From: Schoenoplectus triqueter
Taxonomy: Eukaryota > Streptophyta > Magnoliopsida > Poales > Cyperaceae
DNA length: 58,134 nt
Assembly: GCA_964058805.1 (NCBI GenBank)
Contig: CAXKVV010001544.1
Coordinates: 1 to 58,134 of the forward strand
Direction: 5' to 3'
Below, in pieces: positions 1-7,998 of this stretch (the stretch's first letter is position 1; every line of letters starts with the position of its first letter). The translations under genes and the position numbers were made by a program. Below the pieces are notes generated by a model. The model was not told the origin of the DNA and searched no databases. It worked only from the letters and a program-made list of their open reading frames with translations.

Positions 1-183
1 AGTGTCGTACGATATTCATATCGAAGTGTTATCCGGACAATTATATAATAGGCATAATTAGGAGTAATTATATTAATTTTCATGAAATTATGTGTTTTTA
101 TGCGGCCAAAAATTTTGAAAAACACAAACATCTTGTTTAAACAGCTGTTCTTAATGCATCCTACTTATGTCTTGTGCAAAATT
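1..183 (+). repeat. Monomer M1
   Basis: 183 bp. It has the dyad CGATAT-TC-ATATCG at 10-23 and ATAATTA-GGAG-TAATTAT at 54-71. Its AAACATCTTGTTTAAAC box is one base off the commonest form. The CCGG at 33-36 is a CpG that is lost in copy 15. Confidence 0.9.
54..71 (+). other. Central dyad ATAATTA-GGAG-TAATTAT (example in M1)
   Basis: Seven-base perfect inverted arms flank GGAG. The dyad recurs at about base 54 of many monomers (M1, M2, M3, M15, M19 and others). It is degraded in M5-M7 and M9 and loses its left arm in M16, M18 and M20. Dyads are a recognised feature of some centromeric satellites; no binding protein can be named from sequence. Confidence 0.8.
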
Positions 184-362
184 AGCGTCGTAGAATGTTC
201 ATATCGAAGTGTTAGTTGGCTAATATTTTAATAGACATAATTAGGAGTAATTATATTAATTTTTACGAAATTATGTATAGTTATGAGGCCAAAAATGTTG
301 AAAAACTAAACTTTTCTAAATAGCAGTTTCTAATGCATCTTACTTACGTTTTGATGAAAAAT
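184..362 (+). repeat. Monomer M2
   Basis: 179 bp. Same general consensus as M1 in the first half. The AAACAACTTGTTT box is destroyed (CTAAACTTTTCTAAATAG) and this region is about 4 bp shorter. Offset 220 is the C/A marker separating the two HOR haplogroups. Confidence 0.9.
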
Positions 363-545
363 AGCGCCCTAAAATATTCATTTTGAAGTGTTAATTGGAT
401 AATCTTATAATAGGCATAATTAGGAGTAATTATATTAATTTGCACCAAATTCCGTGTAGTTATGGGACCAAAAATTTTCATAAAGCCAAACAATATGTTT
501 AAACAGCAGTTTTTAACTCATCTTACTTATGTTTTATGCAATATT
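363..545 (+). repeat. Monomer M3
   Basis: 183 bp. It starts AGCGCCCTAAAATATTCATT. The 3' box is AAACAATATGTTTAAAC, which still has an inverted AAACA/TGTTT core. It has ACTCATC where most monomers have TGCATC. Confidence 0.9.
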
Positions 546-729
546 AGCGTTATAGAATACTCATATCGAAGTTTTAATTGGGCAATTTTATAATAGGCAT
601 AATTAGGAGTAATTGTGTTAATTTGCACAAAATTATATGTGGTTATGCGGCCAAAAAAAATTGAAAAACTCAAACAACTTGTTTAAACAGCAGCTTTTAA
701 TGCATCTTACTTATGTTTTATGCAAAATT
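546..729 (+). repeat. Monomer M4 (M4-M6 sibling group)
   Basis: 184 bp. It shares GTGGTTATGCGGCC, the long A-run, GAAAAACTCAAAC and the intact box AAACAACTTGTTTAAACAGC (672-691) with M5 and M6. It differs in keeping GGCATAATTAGGAG. Confidence 0.9.
672..691 (+). other. Box AAACAACTTGTTTAAACAGC with AAACAA-C-TTGTTT dyad (example in M4)
   Basis: Perfect 6-bp inverted arms around a central C, followed by an overlapping GTTTAAAC palindrome. The 17-base AAACAACTTGTTTAAAC is intact in M4, M5, M6, M9, M13, M15, M19, M20, M21 and M22 of the reference copy. M1, M11 and M14 are one base off, and M2, M10, M12 and M16 are more strongly altered. It is one of the longest conserved strings in the monomer and a candidate protein-binding box. 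Confidence 0.75.
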
Positions 730-912
730 AGCGTCATGGAATATTCATATCGAAGTTTTAATAGGAAAATATTATAATAAGCATAATCATGAGTAATTGT
801 ATTAATTTGCACGAAATTATATGTGGTTATGCGGCCAAAAAAATTGAAAAACTCAAACAACTTGTTTAAACAGCAGGTTTTAATGCATCTTACTTATGTT
901 TTATGCATAATT
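730..912 (+). repeat. Monomer M5 (M4-M6 sibling group)
   Basis: 183 bp. It begins AGCGTCATGGAATATTCATA. The GAATATTC palindrome is at 739-746. The GGAGT core is TGAGT in copies 1-3 and GGAGT in copies 4-15. The A-run after GCGGCC has seven A in copies 1-5 and 15 but six in copies 6-14, which sets the HOR length. Confidence 0.9.
739..746 (+). other. GAATATTC palindrome near monomer start (example in M5)
   Basis: Eight-base perfect palindrome followed by ATATCGAAG. Present in M5, M6, M7, M17 and M19 among others; M1 instead has CGATAT-TC-ATATCG at 10-23. It forms the third dyad of the monomer, about 45 bp before the central one. Confidence 0.7.
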
Positions 913-1089
913 AGCGTCATGGAATATTCATATCGAAGTTTTAATGGGACAATATTATAATAAGCATAATCAGGAGTAATTGTATTAATTTGCACGAAAT
1001 TATATGTGGTTATGCGGCCAAAAAAATTGAAAAACTCAAACAACTTGTTTAAACAGCAGATGCATCTTACTTATGTTTTATGCAAAATT
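913..1089 (+). repeat. Monomer M6 (6-bp deletion)
   Basis: 177 bp. Nearly identical to M5 through its first 140 bases, then lacks 6 bp: AACAGCAGATGCATC where M4 has AACAGCAGCTTTTAATGCATC. The deletion is present in every copy. The second A of AAACAAC at 1042 is G in copies 6-14. Confidence 0.9.
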
Positions 1090-1272
1090 AGCGTCATGGA
1101 ATATTCATATCAAAATTTTAATAGGACAATATTATAATAAGCATAATCAGGAGTCTTATTTTAATTTATATGAATTTATCTGCCGTTACGCGGCCAAAAA
1201 ATATAGAAAGATCAAACAACTTGCTTAAAAAACAGTTTTTAATGCATCTTACTTATGTTTTGTGAAACAATT
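1090..1272 (+). repeat. Monomer M7 (hybrid)
   Basis: 183 bp. The first 60 bases match M5/M6, while the second half is its own type: GGAGTCTTATTTTAATTTAT, GCCGTTACGCGGCC and a box altered to AAACAACTTGCTTAAAA. It looks like a crossover product between an M6-type and another monomer. Confidence 0.88.
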
Positions 1273-1459
1273 AGTGTTGTAAAATATTCATATCGAAGTT
1301 TTAACTGGAAAATCATATAATATCCATATTTAGGAGTAGTTATGTTAATTAATTTATAAGAAATTATGTGTAGTTATGCAGCCAAAAATTTTAAAAATCT
1401 CAAATAACTTGTTTAAATAGCTGTTTTTAATGCATCTTACTTATGTTTTGTGCAAAAAT
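1273..1459 (+). repeat. Monomer M8
   Basis: 187 bp, the longest monomer. It has a short duplication in TTAATTAATTTATAAG after the core. The box is AAATAACTTGTTTAAAT. It shares TTATAAGAAATTAT with M9. Confidence 0.9.
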
Positions 1460-1642
1460 TATGTCATAGGATATACATATCGATGTTTTAATTAGAAGAT
1501 CTTATAATAGGCATCCTTAGGAGTAATTATATTAATTTATAAGAAATTATATATAATTATAAGGCCAAAAATTTTAAAAAACTCAAACAACTTGTTTAAA
1601 CAGCTATTTTTGAAGCCTCCTACTTATGTTTTGTGCTTAATT
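1460..1642 (+). repeat. Monomer M9
   Basis: 183 bp. GGCATCCTTAGGAG disrupts the left arm of the central dyad, while the AAACAACTTGTTTAAACAGC box is intact. It carries the variable offsets 1604 and 1618. In copy 15 this monomer is broken after 34 bases. Confidence 0.9.
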
Positions 1643-1828
1643 AGTGTTGTGGAATGTTCATATTGAAGTATTAATTAGATTAACTTTTAATAGGCATAAT
1701 TAGGAGTGATTATATTAATTTTCACTAAATTATGTGTATTTATGGGGGCCAAAAATGTTGATATATACCCAAATAACTTTTTTAAATAGCTGTTTCTAAT
1801 ACATCTTACTTATGTTTTGGCAGGAAAT
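1643..1828 (+). repeat. Monomer M10
   Basis: 186 bp. Unusual TATATACCCAAATAAC replaces the AAAACTCAAACAAC region. TATGGGGGCC is TATTGCGGCC in copies 8 and 9. It has ACATCTT instead of GCATCTT. Confidence 0.9.
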
Positions 1829-2013
1829 AGTGTCGTAGAATGTTTATATCGAAGTGTTAATTGAACAATCTTATAATAGTCTTAATTAGGAGTAATTATA
1901 TTAATTTTTCATGAAATTATGTGTATTTATGGGGCCAAAAAATTTTAAAAATTCAAACAACTTGTTAAAACAGCAGTTTTTAATGCATCTTACTTATCTT
2001 TTTGTGCCAAATT
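1829..2013 (+). repeat. Monomer M11
   Basis: 185 bp. The start resembles M1 (AGTGTCGTAGAATG). The box is AAACAACTTGTTAAAACAGC, one base off. The A-run after GGGGCC is one longer in copy 3. Confidence 0.9.
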
Positions 2014-2197
2014 AGCGAAATAGAATATTGATATCGATGTTTTAATTAGATAATCTTATAATATGCATAACTAGGAGTAATTATATTAATTTTCACGAAA
2101 TTAAACGTAGTTATGCGGCAAAACAAATGGAAAAACTCAATCAACTATTTTAAACTGCAGTTTTTTAATGCATCTTACTTATATTTTGTGCAAACTT
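2014..2197 (+). repeat. Monomer M12
   Basis: 184 bp. It contains GATATCGATG rather than CATATCGAAG. The box is degraded (AATCAACTATTTTAAACTG) and it has a PstI-like CTGCAG. Offset 2124 alternates C/A between copies. Confidence 0.9.
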
Positions 2198-2380
2198 AGT
2201 GTCGTAGTATATTCATATCGAAGTATTAATTGGATAATCCTCTAATAGGAACAATTAGGAGTAATTAAATTAATTTTCATGAAATTCTATGTAGTTATGG
2301 GATAATAAATATTGAAAATCTTAAACAACTTGTTTAAACAGCAGTTTCAAATATATCTAATTTATGTTTTATGAAAAATA
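2198..2380 (+). repeat. Monomer M13
   Basis: 183 bp. It is the first monomer in order with the TCTTAAAC form upstream of the box, which is intact. The core lies in ACAATTAGGAGTAATTAAATT. GCGGCC is replaced by GGGATAAT. Confidence 0.9.
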
Positions 2381-2547
2381 ACCGTTATAGGATATTCATG
2401 TTGGAGTTTAAATTGGACAATCATATAATAGGCATAATGAGGAGTAATTATATTAATTTACGCGAAATTATATGTAGTAATGCAGCCTAAATTTTTCAAA
2501 AACTCACACAACTTGTTTAAACAGCTGTTTTTAACGCATATTACTTA
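2381..2547 (+). repeat. Monomer M14 (3' truncated)
   Basis: 167 bp. It starts ACCGTTATAGGATATTCATG. The box is CACAACTTGTTTAAACAGC. It ends early at TTACTTAT: together with M15 about 30 bp are missing relative to a standard monomer pair (GGAGT spacing 153 instead of 183). Confidence 0.88.
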
Positions 2548-2716
2548 TTCGTATCTAAGTTTTAATTGGACGATCATATAATAGTCATAATTAGGAGTAA
2601 TTATATTAATTTTTATGAAATTATGGGTCGTTATGAGGTAAGGAATGTTAAAAATCTTAAACAACTTGTTTAAACAGCAATTTCTAGTGTATCTTACTTA
2701 TGTCTTATGAAAAATT
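2548..2716 (+). repeat. Monomer M15 (5' truncated)
   Basis: 169 bp. It lacks its first roughly 14 bases and enters at TTCGTATCTAAG. Otherwise it is very close to M19 (GTCGTTATGAGG, AGCAATTTCTA, ATGTCTTATGAAAAATTAG). First half of the dimer family M15/16, M17/18, M19/20. Confidence 0.88.
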
Positions 2717-2902
2717 AGTATCCTATGATATTCATATCGAAGTGTTAATTTGACAATTCTATAATAGACAAGGTCAGGAGTAATTATATTAATTCGCTCG
2801 AAATTATTTGTAGTTTTGATGTAAAAAATTTTGAAAATCTTAAATAATCTGTTTTTAAAAGAACAGTTTCTGATGCATCTTAATTATATTTTGTACAAAA
2901 TT
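2717..2902 (+). repeat. Monomer M16
   Basis: 186 bp. Sibling of M20 and M18: AGTATCCTATGATATTC, AAGGTCAGGAG, TTAATTCGCTCGAAATTAT, TTTTGATG. The central dyad has lost its left arm and the box is degraded (AATAATCTGTTTTTAAAAG). Confidence 0.9.
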
Positions 2903-3085
2903 CATGTCGTAGAATATTCATATCGAAGTGTTAATTAGATAATCTTCCAATAGGTATAATTAGGAGTTATTATATTAATTTTCATGAAATTATGGGACGT
3001 TATGAGGCAATTAATTTTAAAAATCTTAAATAACTTGTTTAAACAGCAATTTTTAATGTATCTTACTGATGTCTTATGAAGAATT
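2903..3085 (+). repeat. Monomer M17
   Basis: 183 bp. Sibling of M15/M19: GGGACGTTATGAGGCAATTA, TTACTGATGTCTTATG. Offsets 2991 and 3013 carry the linked two-site haplotype that varies between HOR copies. Confidence 0.9.
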
Positions 3086-3268
3086 AGCGTCCTATGATAT
3101 TCATATCGAAGTGTTAATTTGACAATCCTATAATAGACATGATCTGGAGTAATTATATTAATTCGCTCGAAATTATGTGTTGTTTTGATGTTAAAGTTTT
3201 TGAAAATCTTAAATAACTTGTTTAAAAAACAGTTTCTAATGCATCTTACTTATATTTTGTGTATAATT
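3086..3268 (+). repeat. Monomer M18
   Basis: 183 bp. Sibling of M16/M20 with CATGATCTGGAG at the core, TTCGCTCGAAATTAT and a box altered to AAATAACTTGTTTAAAAAAC. It leads into CATATCTAAG at the start of M19. Confidence 0.9.
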
Positions 3269-3450
3269 AGTGTCATAGAATATTCATATCTAAGTTTTAA
3301 TTGGGCAATCATATAATAGTCATAATTAGGAGTAATTATATTATTTTCACGAAATTATAGGTCGTTATGAGGCAATGAATGTTAAAAATCTTAAACAACT
3401 TGTTTAAACAGCAATTTCTAATGTATCTTACTTATGTCTTATGAAAAATT
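3269..3450 (+). repeat. Monomer M19
   Basis: 182 bp. Intact central dyad (CATAATTAGGAGTAATTATA), slightly shortened AT tract (TTATATTATTTTCACG), intact AAACAACTTGTTTAAACAGC box. The sequence beyond the 57470 junction resumes in this register. Confidence 0.9.
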
Positions 3451-3633
3451 AGTATCCTATGATATTCATATCGAAGTGTTAATTTGACAATTCTATAATA
3501 AACAAGGTCAGGAGTAATTATATTAATTCGCTCGAAATTATGTATAGTTCTGATGCAGAAAATGTTGAAAATCTTAAACAACTTGTTTAAACAACAGTTT
3601 CTAATGCATCTTACTTATATTTTGTGTATTATT
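3451..3633 (+). repeat. Monomer M20
   Basis: 183 bp. Sibling of M16/M18: AGTATCCTATGATATTC, AAACAAGGTCAGGAG, CGCTCGAAATTATG, GATGCAGAAAATGTTG. The box is AAACAACTTGTTTAAACAAC. Confidence 0.9.
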
Positions 3634-3816
3634 AGCGTCATAGTATATTCATATCTAACTTTTAACTAGACAATCATATAATAAGTATAATTAGGAGTAG
3701 TTATATTAATTTTCATGAAATTGTATGTAGTTATGCGGCCAGCAATTTTTAAAAACTCAAACAACTTGTTTAAACAACTGTCTTTAATGCATCTTATTTA
3801 TGTCTTGTGCAAAATT
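3634..3816 (+). repeat. Monomer M21
   Basis: 183 bp. It returns to the ACTCAAAC type with GCGGCCAGCAATTTTTAAAA and an intact inverted AAACAACTTGTTT. It ends CATCTTATTTATGTCTTGTG. Confidence 0.9.
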
Positions 3817-3999
3817 TGTGCCGTACAATGTTCATGACGAATCGTTAATTGGATAATCTTCTAATAGGTATAATTAGGAGTAATTATATTAATTTTGAAG
3901 AAATTATGTGTAGTTATGGGTCAAAAAAATGTTAAAAATCTTAAACAACTTGTTTAAACAGCAGTTTCTAATTATCTTACTTATATTTTCTGAAAAAAT
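3817..3999 (+). repeat. Monomer M22
   Basis: 183 bp. It starts TGTGCCGTACAATGTTCATG with ACGAATCG in place of the usual ATATCGAAG. TCTTAAAC type with an intact box. The tail AATTATCTTACTTATATTTTC and an A-run lead into M1 of the next copy. Confidence 0.9.
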
Positions 4000-6900
4000 A
4001 GTGTCGTACGATATTCATATCGAAGTGTTATCCGGACAATTATATAATAGGCATAATTAGGAGTAATTATATTAATTTTCATGAAATTATGTGTTTTTAT
4101 GCGGCCAAAAATTTTGAAAAACACAAACATCTTGTTTAAACAGCTGTTCTTAATGCATCCTACTTATGTCTTGTGCAAAATTAGCGTCGTAGAATGTTCA
4201 TATCGAAGTGTTAGTTGGCTAATATTTTAATAGACATAATTAGGAGTAATTATATTAATTTTTACGAAATTATGTATAGTTATGAGGCCAAAAATGTTGA
4301 AAAACTAAACTTTTCTAAATAGCAGTTTCTAATGCATCTTACTTACGTTTTGATGAAAAATAGAGCCCTAAAATATTCATTTTGAAGTGTTAATTGGATA
4401 ATCTTATAATAGGCATAATTAGGAGTAATTATATTAATTTGCACCAAATTCCGTGTAGTTATGGGACCAAAAATTTTCATAAAGCCAAACAATATGTTTA
4501 AACAGCAGTTTTTAACTCATCTTACTTATGTTTTATGCAATATTAGCGTTATAGAATACTCATATCGAAGTTTTAATTGGGCAATTTTATAATAGGCATA
4601 ATTAGGAGTAATTGTGTTAATTTGCACAAAATTATATGTGGTTATGCGGCCAAAAAAAATTGAAAAACTCAAACAACTTGTTTAAACAGCAGCTTTTAAT
4701 GCATCTTACTTATGTTTTATGCAAAATTAGCGTCATGGAATATTCATATCGAAGTTTTAATAGGAAAATATTATAATAAGCATAATCATGAGTAATTGTA
4801 TTAATTTGCACGAAATTATATGTGGTTATGCGGCCAAAAAAATTGAAAAACTCAAACAACTTGTTTAAACAGCAGGTTTTAATGCATCTTACTTATGTTT
4901 TATGCATAATTAGCGTCATGGAATATTCATATCGAAGTTTTAATGGGACAATATTATAATAAGCATAATCAGGAGTAATTGTATTAATTTGCACGAAATT
5001 ATATGTGGTTATGCGGCCAAAAAAATTGAAAAACTCAAACAACTTGTTTAAACAGCAGATGCATCTTACTTATGTTTTATGCAAAATTAGCGTCATGGAA
5101 TATTCATATCAAAATTTTAATAGGACAATATTATAATAAGCATAATCAGGAGTCTTATTTTAATTTATATGAATTTATCTGCCGTTACGCGGCCAAAAAA
5201 TATAGAAAGATCAAACAACTTGCTTAAAAAACAGTTTTTAATGCATCTTACTTATGTTTTGTGAAACAATTAGTGTTGTAAAATATTCATATCGAAGTTT
5301 TAACTGGAAAATCATATAATATCCATATTTAGGAGTAGTTATGTTAATTAATTTATAAGAAATTATGTGTAGTTATGCAGCCAAAAATTTTAAAAATCTC
5401 AAATAACTTGTTTAAATAGCTGTTTTTAATGCATCTTACTTATGTTTTGTGCAAAAATTATGTCATAGGATATACATATCGATGTTTTAATTAGAAGATC
5501 TTATAATAGGCATCCTTAGGAGTAATTATATTAATTTATAAGAAATTATATATAATTATAAGGCCAAAAATTTTAAAAAACTCAAACAACTTGTTTAAAC
5601 AGCTATTTTTGAAGCCTCCTACTTATGTTTTGTGCTTAATTAGTGTTGTGGAATGTTCATATTGAAGTATTAATTAGATTAACTTTTAATAGGCATAATT
5701 AGGAGTGATTATATTAATTTTCACTAAATTATGTGTATTTATGGGGGCCAAAAATGTTGATATATACCCAAATAACTTTTTTAAATAGCTGTTTCTAATA
5801 CATCTTACTTATGTTTTGGCAGGAAATAGTGTCGTAGAATGTTTATATCGAAGTGTTAATTGAACAATCTTATAATAGTCTTAATTAGGAGTAATTATAT
5901 TAATTTTTCATGAAATTATGTGTATTTATGGGGCCAAAAAATTTTAAAAATTCAAACAACTTGTTAAAACAGCAGTTTTTAATGCATCTTACTTATCTTT
6001 TTGTGCCAAATTAGCGAAATAGAATATTGATATCGATGTTTTAATTAGATAATCTTATAATATGCATAACTAGGAGTAATTATATTAATTTTCACGAAAT
6101 TAAACGTAGTTATGCGGCAAAAAAAATGGAAAAACTCAATCAACTATTTTAAACTGCAGTTTTTTAATGCATCTTACTTATATTTTGTGCAAACTTAGTG
6201 TCGTAGTATATTCATATCGAAGTATTAATTGGATAATCCTCTAATAGGAACAATTAGGAGTAATTAAATTAATTTTCATGAAATTCTATGTAGTTATGGG
6301 ATAATAAATATTGAAAATCTTAAACAACTTGTTTAAACAGCAGTTTCAAATATATCTAATTTATGTTTTATGAAAAATAACCGTTATAGGATATTCATGT
6401 TGGAGTTTAAATTGGACAATCATATAATAGGCATAATGAGGAGTAATTATATTAATTTACGCGAAATTATATGTAGTAATGCAGCCTAAATTTTTCAAAA
6501 ACTCACACAACTTGTTTAAACAGCTGTTTTTAACGCATATTACTTATTCGTATCTAAGTTTTAATTGGACGATCATATAATAGTCATAATTAGGAGTAAT
6601 TATATTAATTTTTATGAAATTATGGGTCGTTATGAGGTAAGGAATGTTAAAAATCTTAAACAACTTGTTTAAACAGCAATTTCTAGTGTATCTTACTTAT
6701 GTCTTATGAAAAATTAGTATCCTATGATATTCATATCGAAGTGTTAATTTGACAATTCTATAATAGACAAGGTCAGGAGTAATTATATTAATTCGCTCGA
6801 AATTATTTGTAGTTTTGATGTAAAAAATTTTGAAAATCTTAAATAATCTGTTTTTAAAAGAACAGTTTCTGATGCATCTTAATTATATTTTGTACAAAAT

Positions 6901-7998
6901 TCATGTCGTAGAATATTCATATCGAAGTGTTAATTAGATAATCTTCCAATAGGTATAATTAGGAGTTATTATATTAATTTTCATGAAATTATGGGACGTT
7001 ATGAGGCAATTAATTTTAAAAATCTTAAATAACTTGTTTAAACAGCAATTTTTAATGTATCTTACTGATGTCTTATGAAGAATTAGCGTCCTATGATATT
7101 CATATCGAAGTGTTAATTTGACAATCCTATAATAGACATGATCTGGAGTAATTATATTAATTCGCTCGAAATTATGTGTTGTTTTGATGTTAAAGTTTTT
7201 GAAAATCTTAAATAACTTGTTTAAAAAACAGTTTCTAATGCATCTTACTTATATTTTGTGTATAATTAGTGTCATAGAATATTCATATCTAAGTTTTAAT
7301 TGGGCAATCATATAATAGTCATAATTAGGAGTAATTATATTATTTTCACGAAATTATAGGTCGTTATGAGGCAATGAATGTTAAAAATCTTAAACAACTT
7401 GTTTAAACAGCAATTTCTAATGTATCTTACTTATGTCTTATGAAAAATTAGTATCCTATGATATTCATATCGAAGTGTTAATTTGACAATTCTATAATAA
7501 ACAAGGTCAGGAGTAATTATATTAATTCGCTCGAAATTATGTATAGTTCTGATGCAGAAAATGTTGAAAATCTTAAACAACTTGTTTAAACAACAGTTTC
7601 TAATGCATCTTACTTATATTTTGTGTATTATTAGCGTCATAGTATATTCATATCTAACTTTTAACTAGACAATCATATAATAAGTATAATTAGGAGTAGT
7701 TATATTAATTTTCATGAAATTGTATGTAGTTATGCGGCCAGCAATTTTTAAAAACTCAAACAACTTGTTTAAACAACTGTCTTTAATGCATCTTATTTAT
7801 GTCTTGTGCAAAATTTGTGCCGTACAATGTTCATGACGAATCGTTAATTGGATAATCTTCTAATAGGTATAATTAGGAGTAATTATATTAATTTTGAAGA
7901 AATTATGTGTAGTTATGGGTCAAAAAAATGTTAAAAATCTTAAACAACTTGTTTAAACAACAGTTTCTAATTATCTTACTTATATTTTCTGAAAAAAT
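4000..7998 (+). repeat. HOR copy 2 (3,999 bp)
   Basis: Complete 22-mer unit. It shares T at offset 790 with copies 1 and 3, and A at offset 365 (AGAGCCC) only with copy 3. It has A at offset 2124 and the T/A state at offsets 2991/3013 as in copy 1. A private G-to-A at 7960 changes AACAGCAG to AACAACAG in M22. Copies 1-3 form a tight local family. Confidence 0.95.

Larger units (their letters stand above)
546..1089 (+). repeat. Local monomer amplification M4-M5-M6
   Basis: Three adjacent monomers are far more alike than HOR monomers in general. M5 and M6 differ mainly by the 6-bp M6 deletion, the A/T after TATGCA and AGGAAAAT versus GGGACAAT. The first half of M7 also belongs to this type. 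This is what monomer-level unequal exchange inside an older HOR would leave. It is present in every complete copy. Confidence 0.85.
2548..3633 (+). repeat. Dimer sub-array (M15-M16, M17-M18, M19-M20)
   Basis: M15, M17 and M19 resemble one another (GTTATGAGG, AGCAATTT, ATGTCTTATGAA). M16, M18 and M20 also resemble one another (TTTGACAAT, TTCGCTCGAAATTAT, TTTTGATG or TTCTGATG). The unit is a dimer of about 366 bp present three times. M15-16 and M19-20 are the closest pair. The repeat recurs in each complete copy. Confidence 0.87.
1..3999 (+). repeat. HOR copy 1 (reference, 3,999 bp, M1-M22)
   Basis: Complete 22-monomer unit used here as the reference for offsets. Diagnostic states: A at offset 31, C at 220, C at 365, T at 790 (CATGAGT instead of CAGGAGT in M5), seven A in M5 after GCGGCC, A at 1042, C at 1604, T at 1618, G at 1651, C at 2124, T at 2991 with A at 3013. 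It differs from copy 2 by only a handful of bases seen by eye (offsets 365, 2124, 3961). The window begins at the base chosen as HOR phase, so the copy boundary is a convention, not a biological edge. Confidence 0.95.

Noticed and set aside
50..66. Insect-type TTAGG telomere repeat from ATTAGGAG
   Set aside because: TTAGG occurs once per monomer within a dyad and never in tandem.
40..70. Bacterial-type promoter and ribosome-binding site (TATAAT, AGGAG)
   Set aside because: TATAATAGGC and AGGAGT recur in nearly every monomer without a following reading frame. They are by-products of base composition in a eukaryotic satellite.
1..183. CENP-B box (NTTCGNNNNANNCGGGN)
   Set aside because: Reverse-strand CTTCGATATG near bases 16-25 of the monomer keeps only the TTCG; the A and the CGGG part are absent. 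No monomer examined has the full motif.
1..3999. Open reading frames repeated in each HOR copy, and a period of 3,999 divisible by three
   Set aside because: Stops are frequent in all frames in this AT-rich repeat. Any frame recurs only because the DNA is tandem. The period becomes 3,998 in copies 6-14, so no reading phase is kept.
1..3999. Alpha satellite or a named plant centromere satellite
   Set aside because: Length is similar, but I recognise no alphoid, CEN180, CentO or CentC sequence. Only a database search could settle it, so no family name is given.
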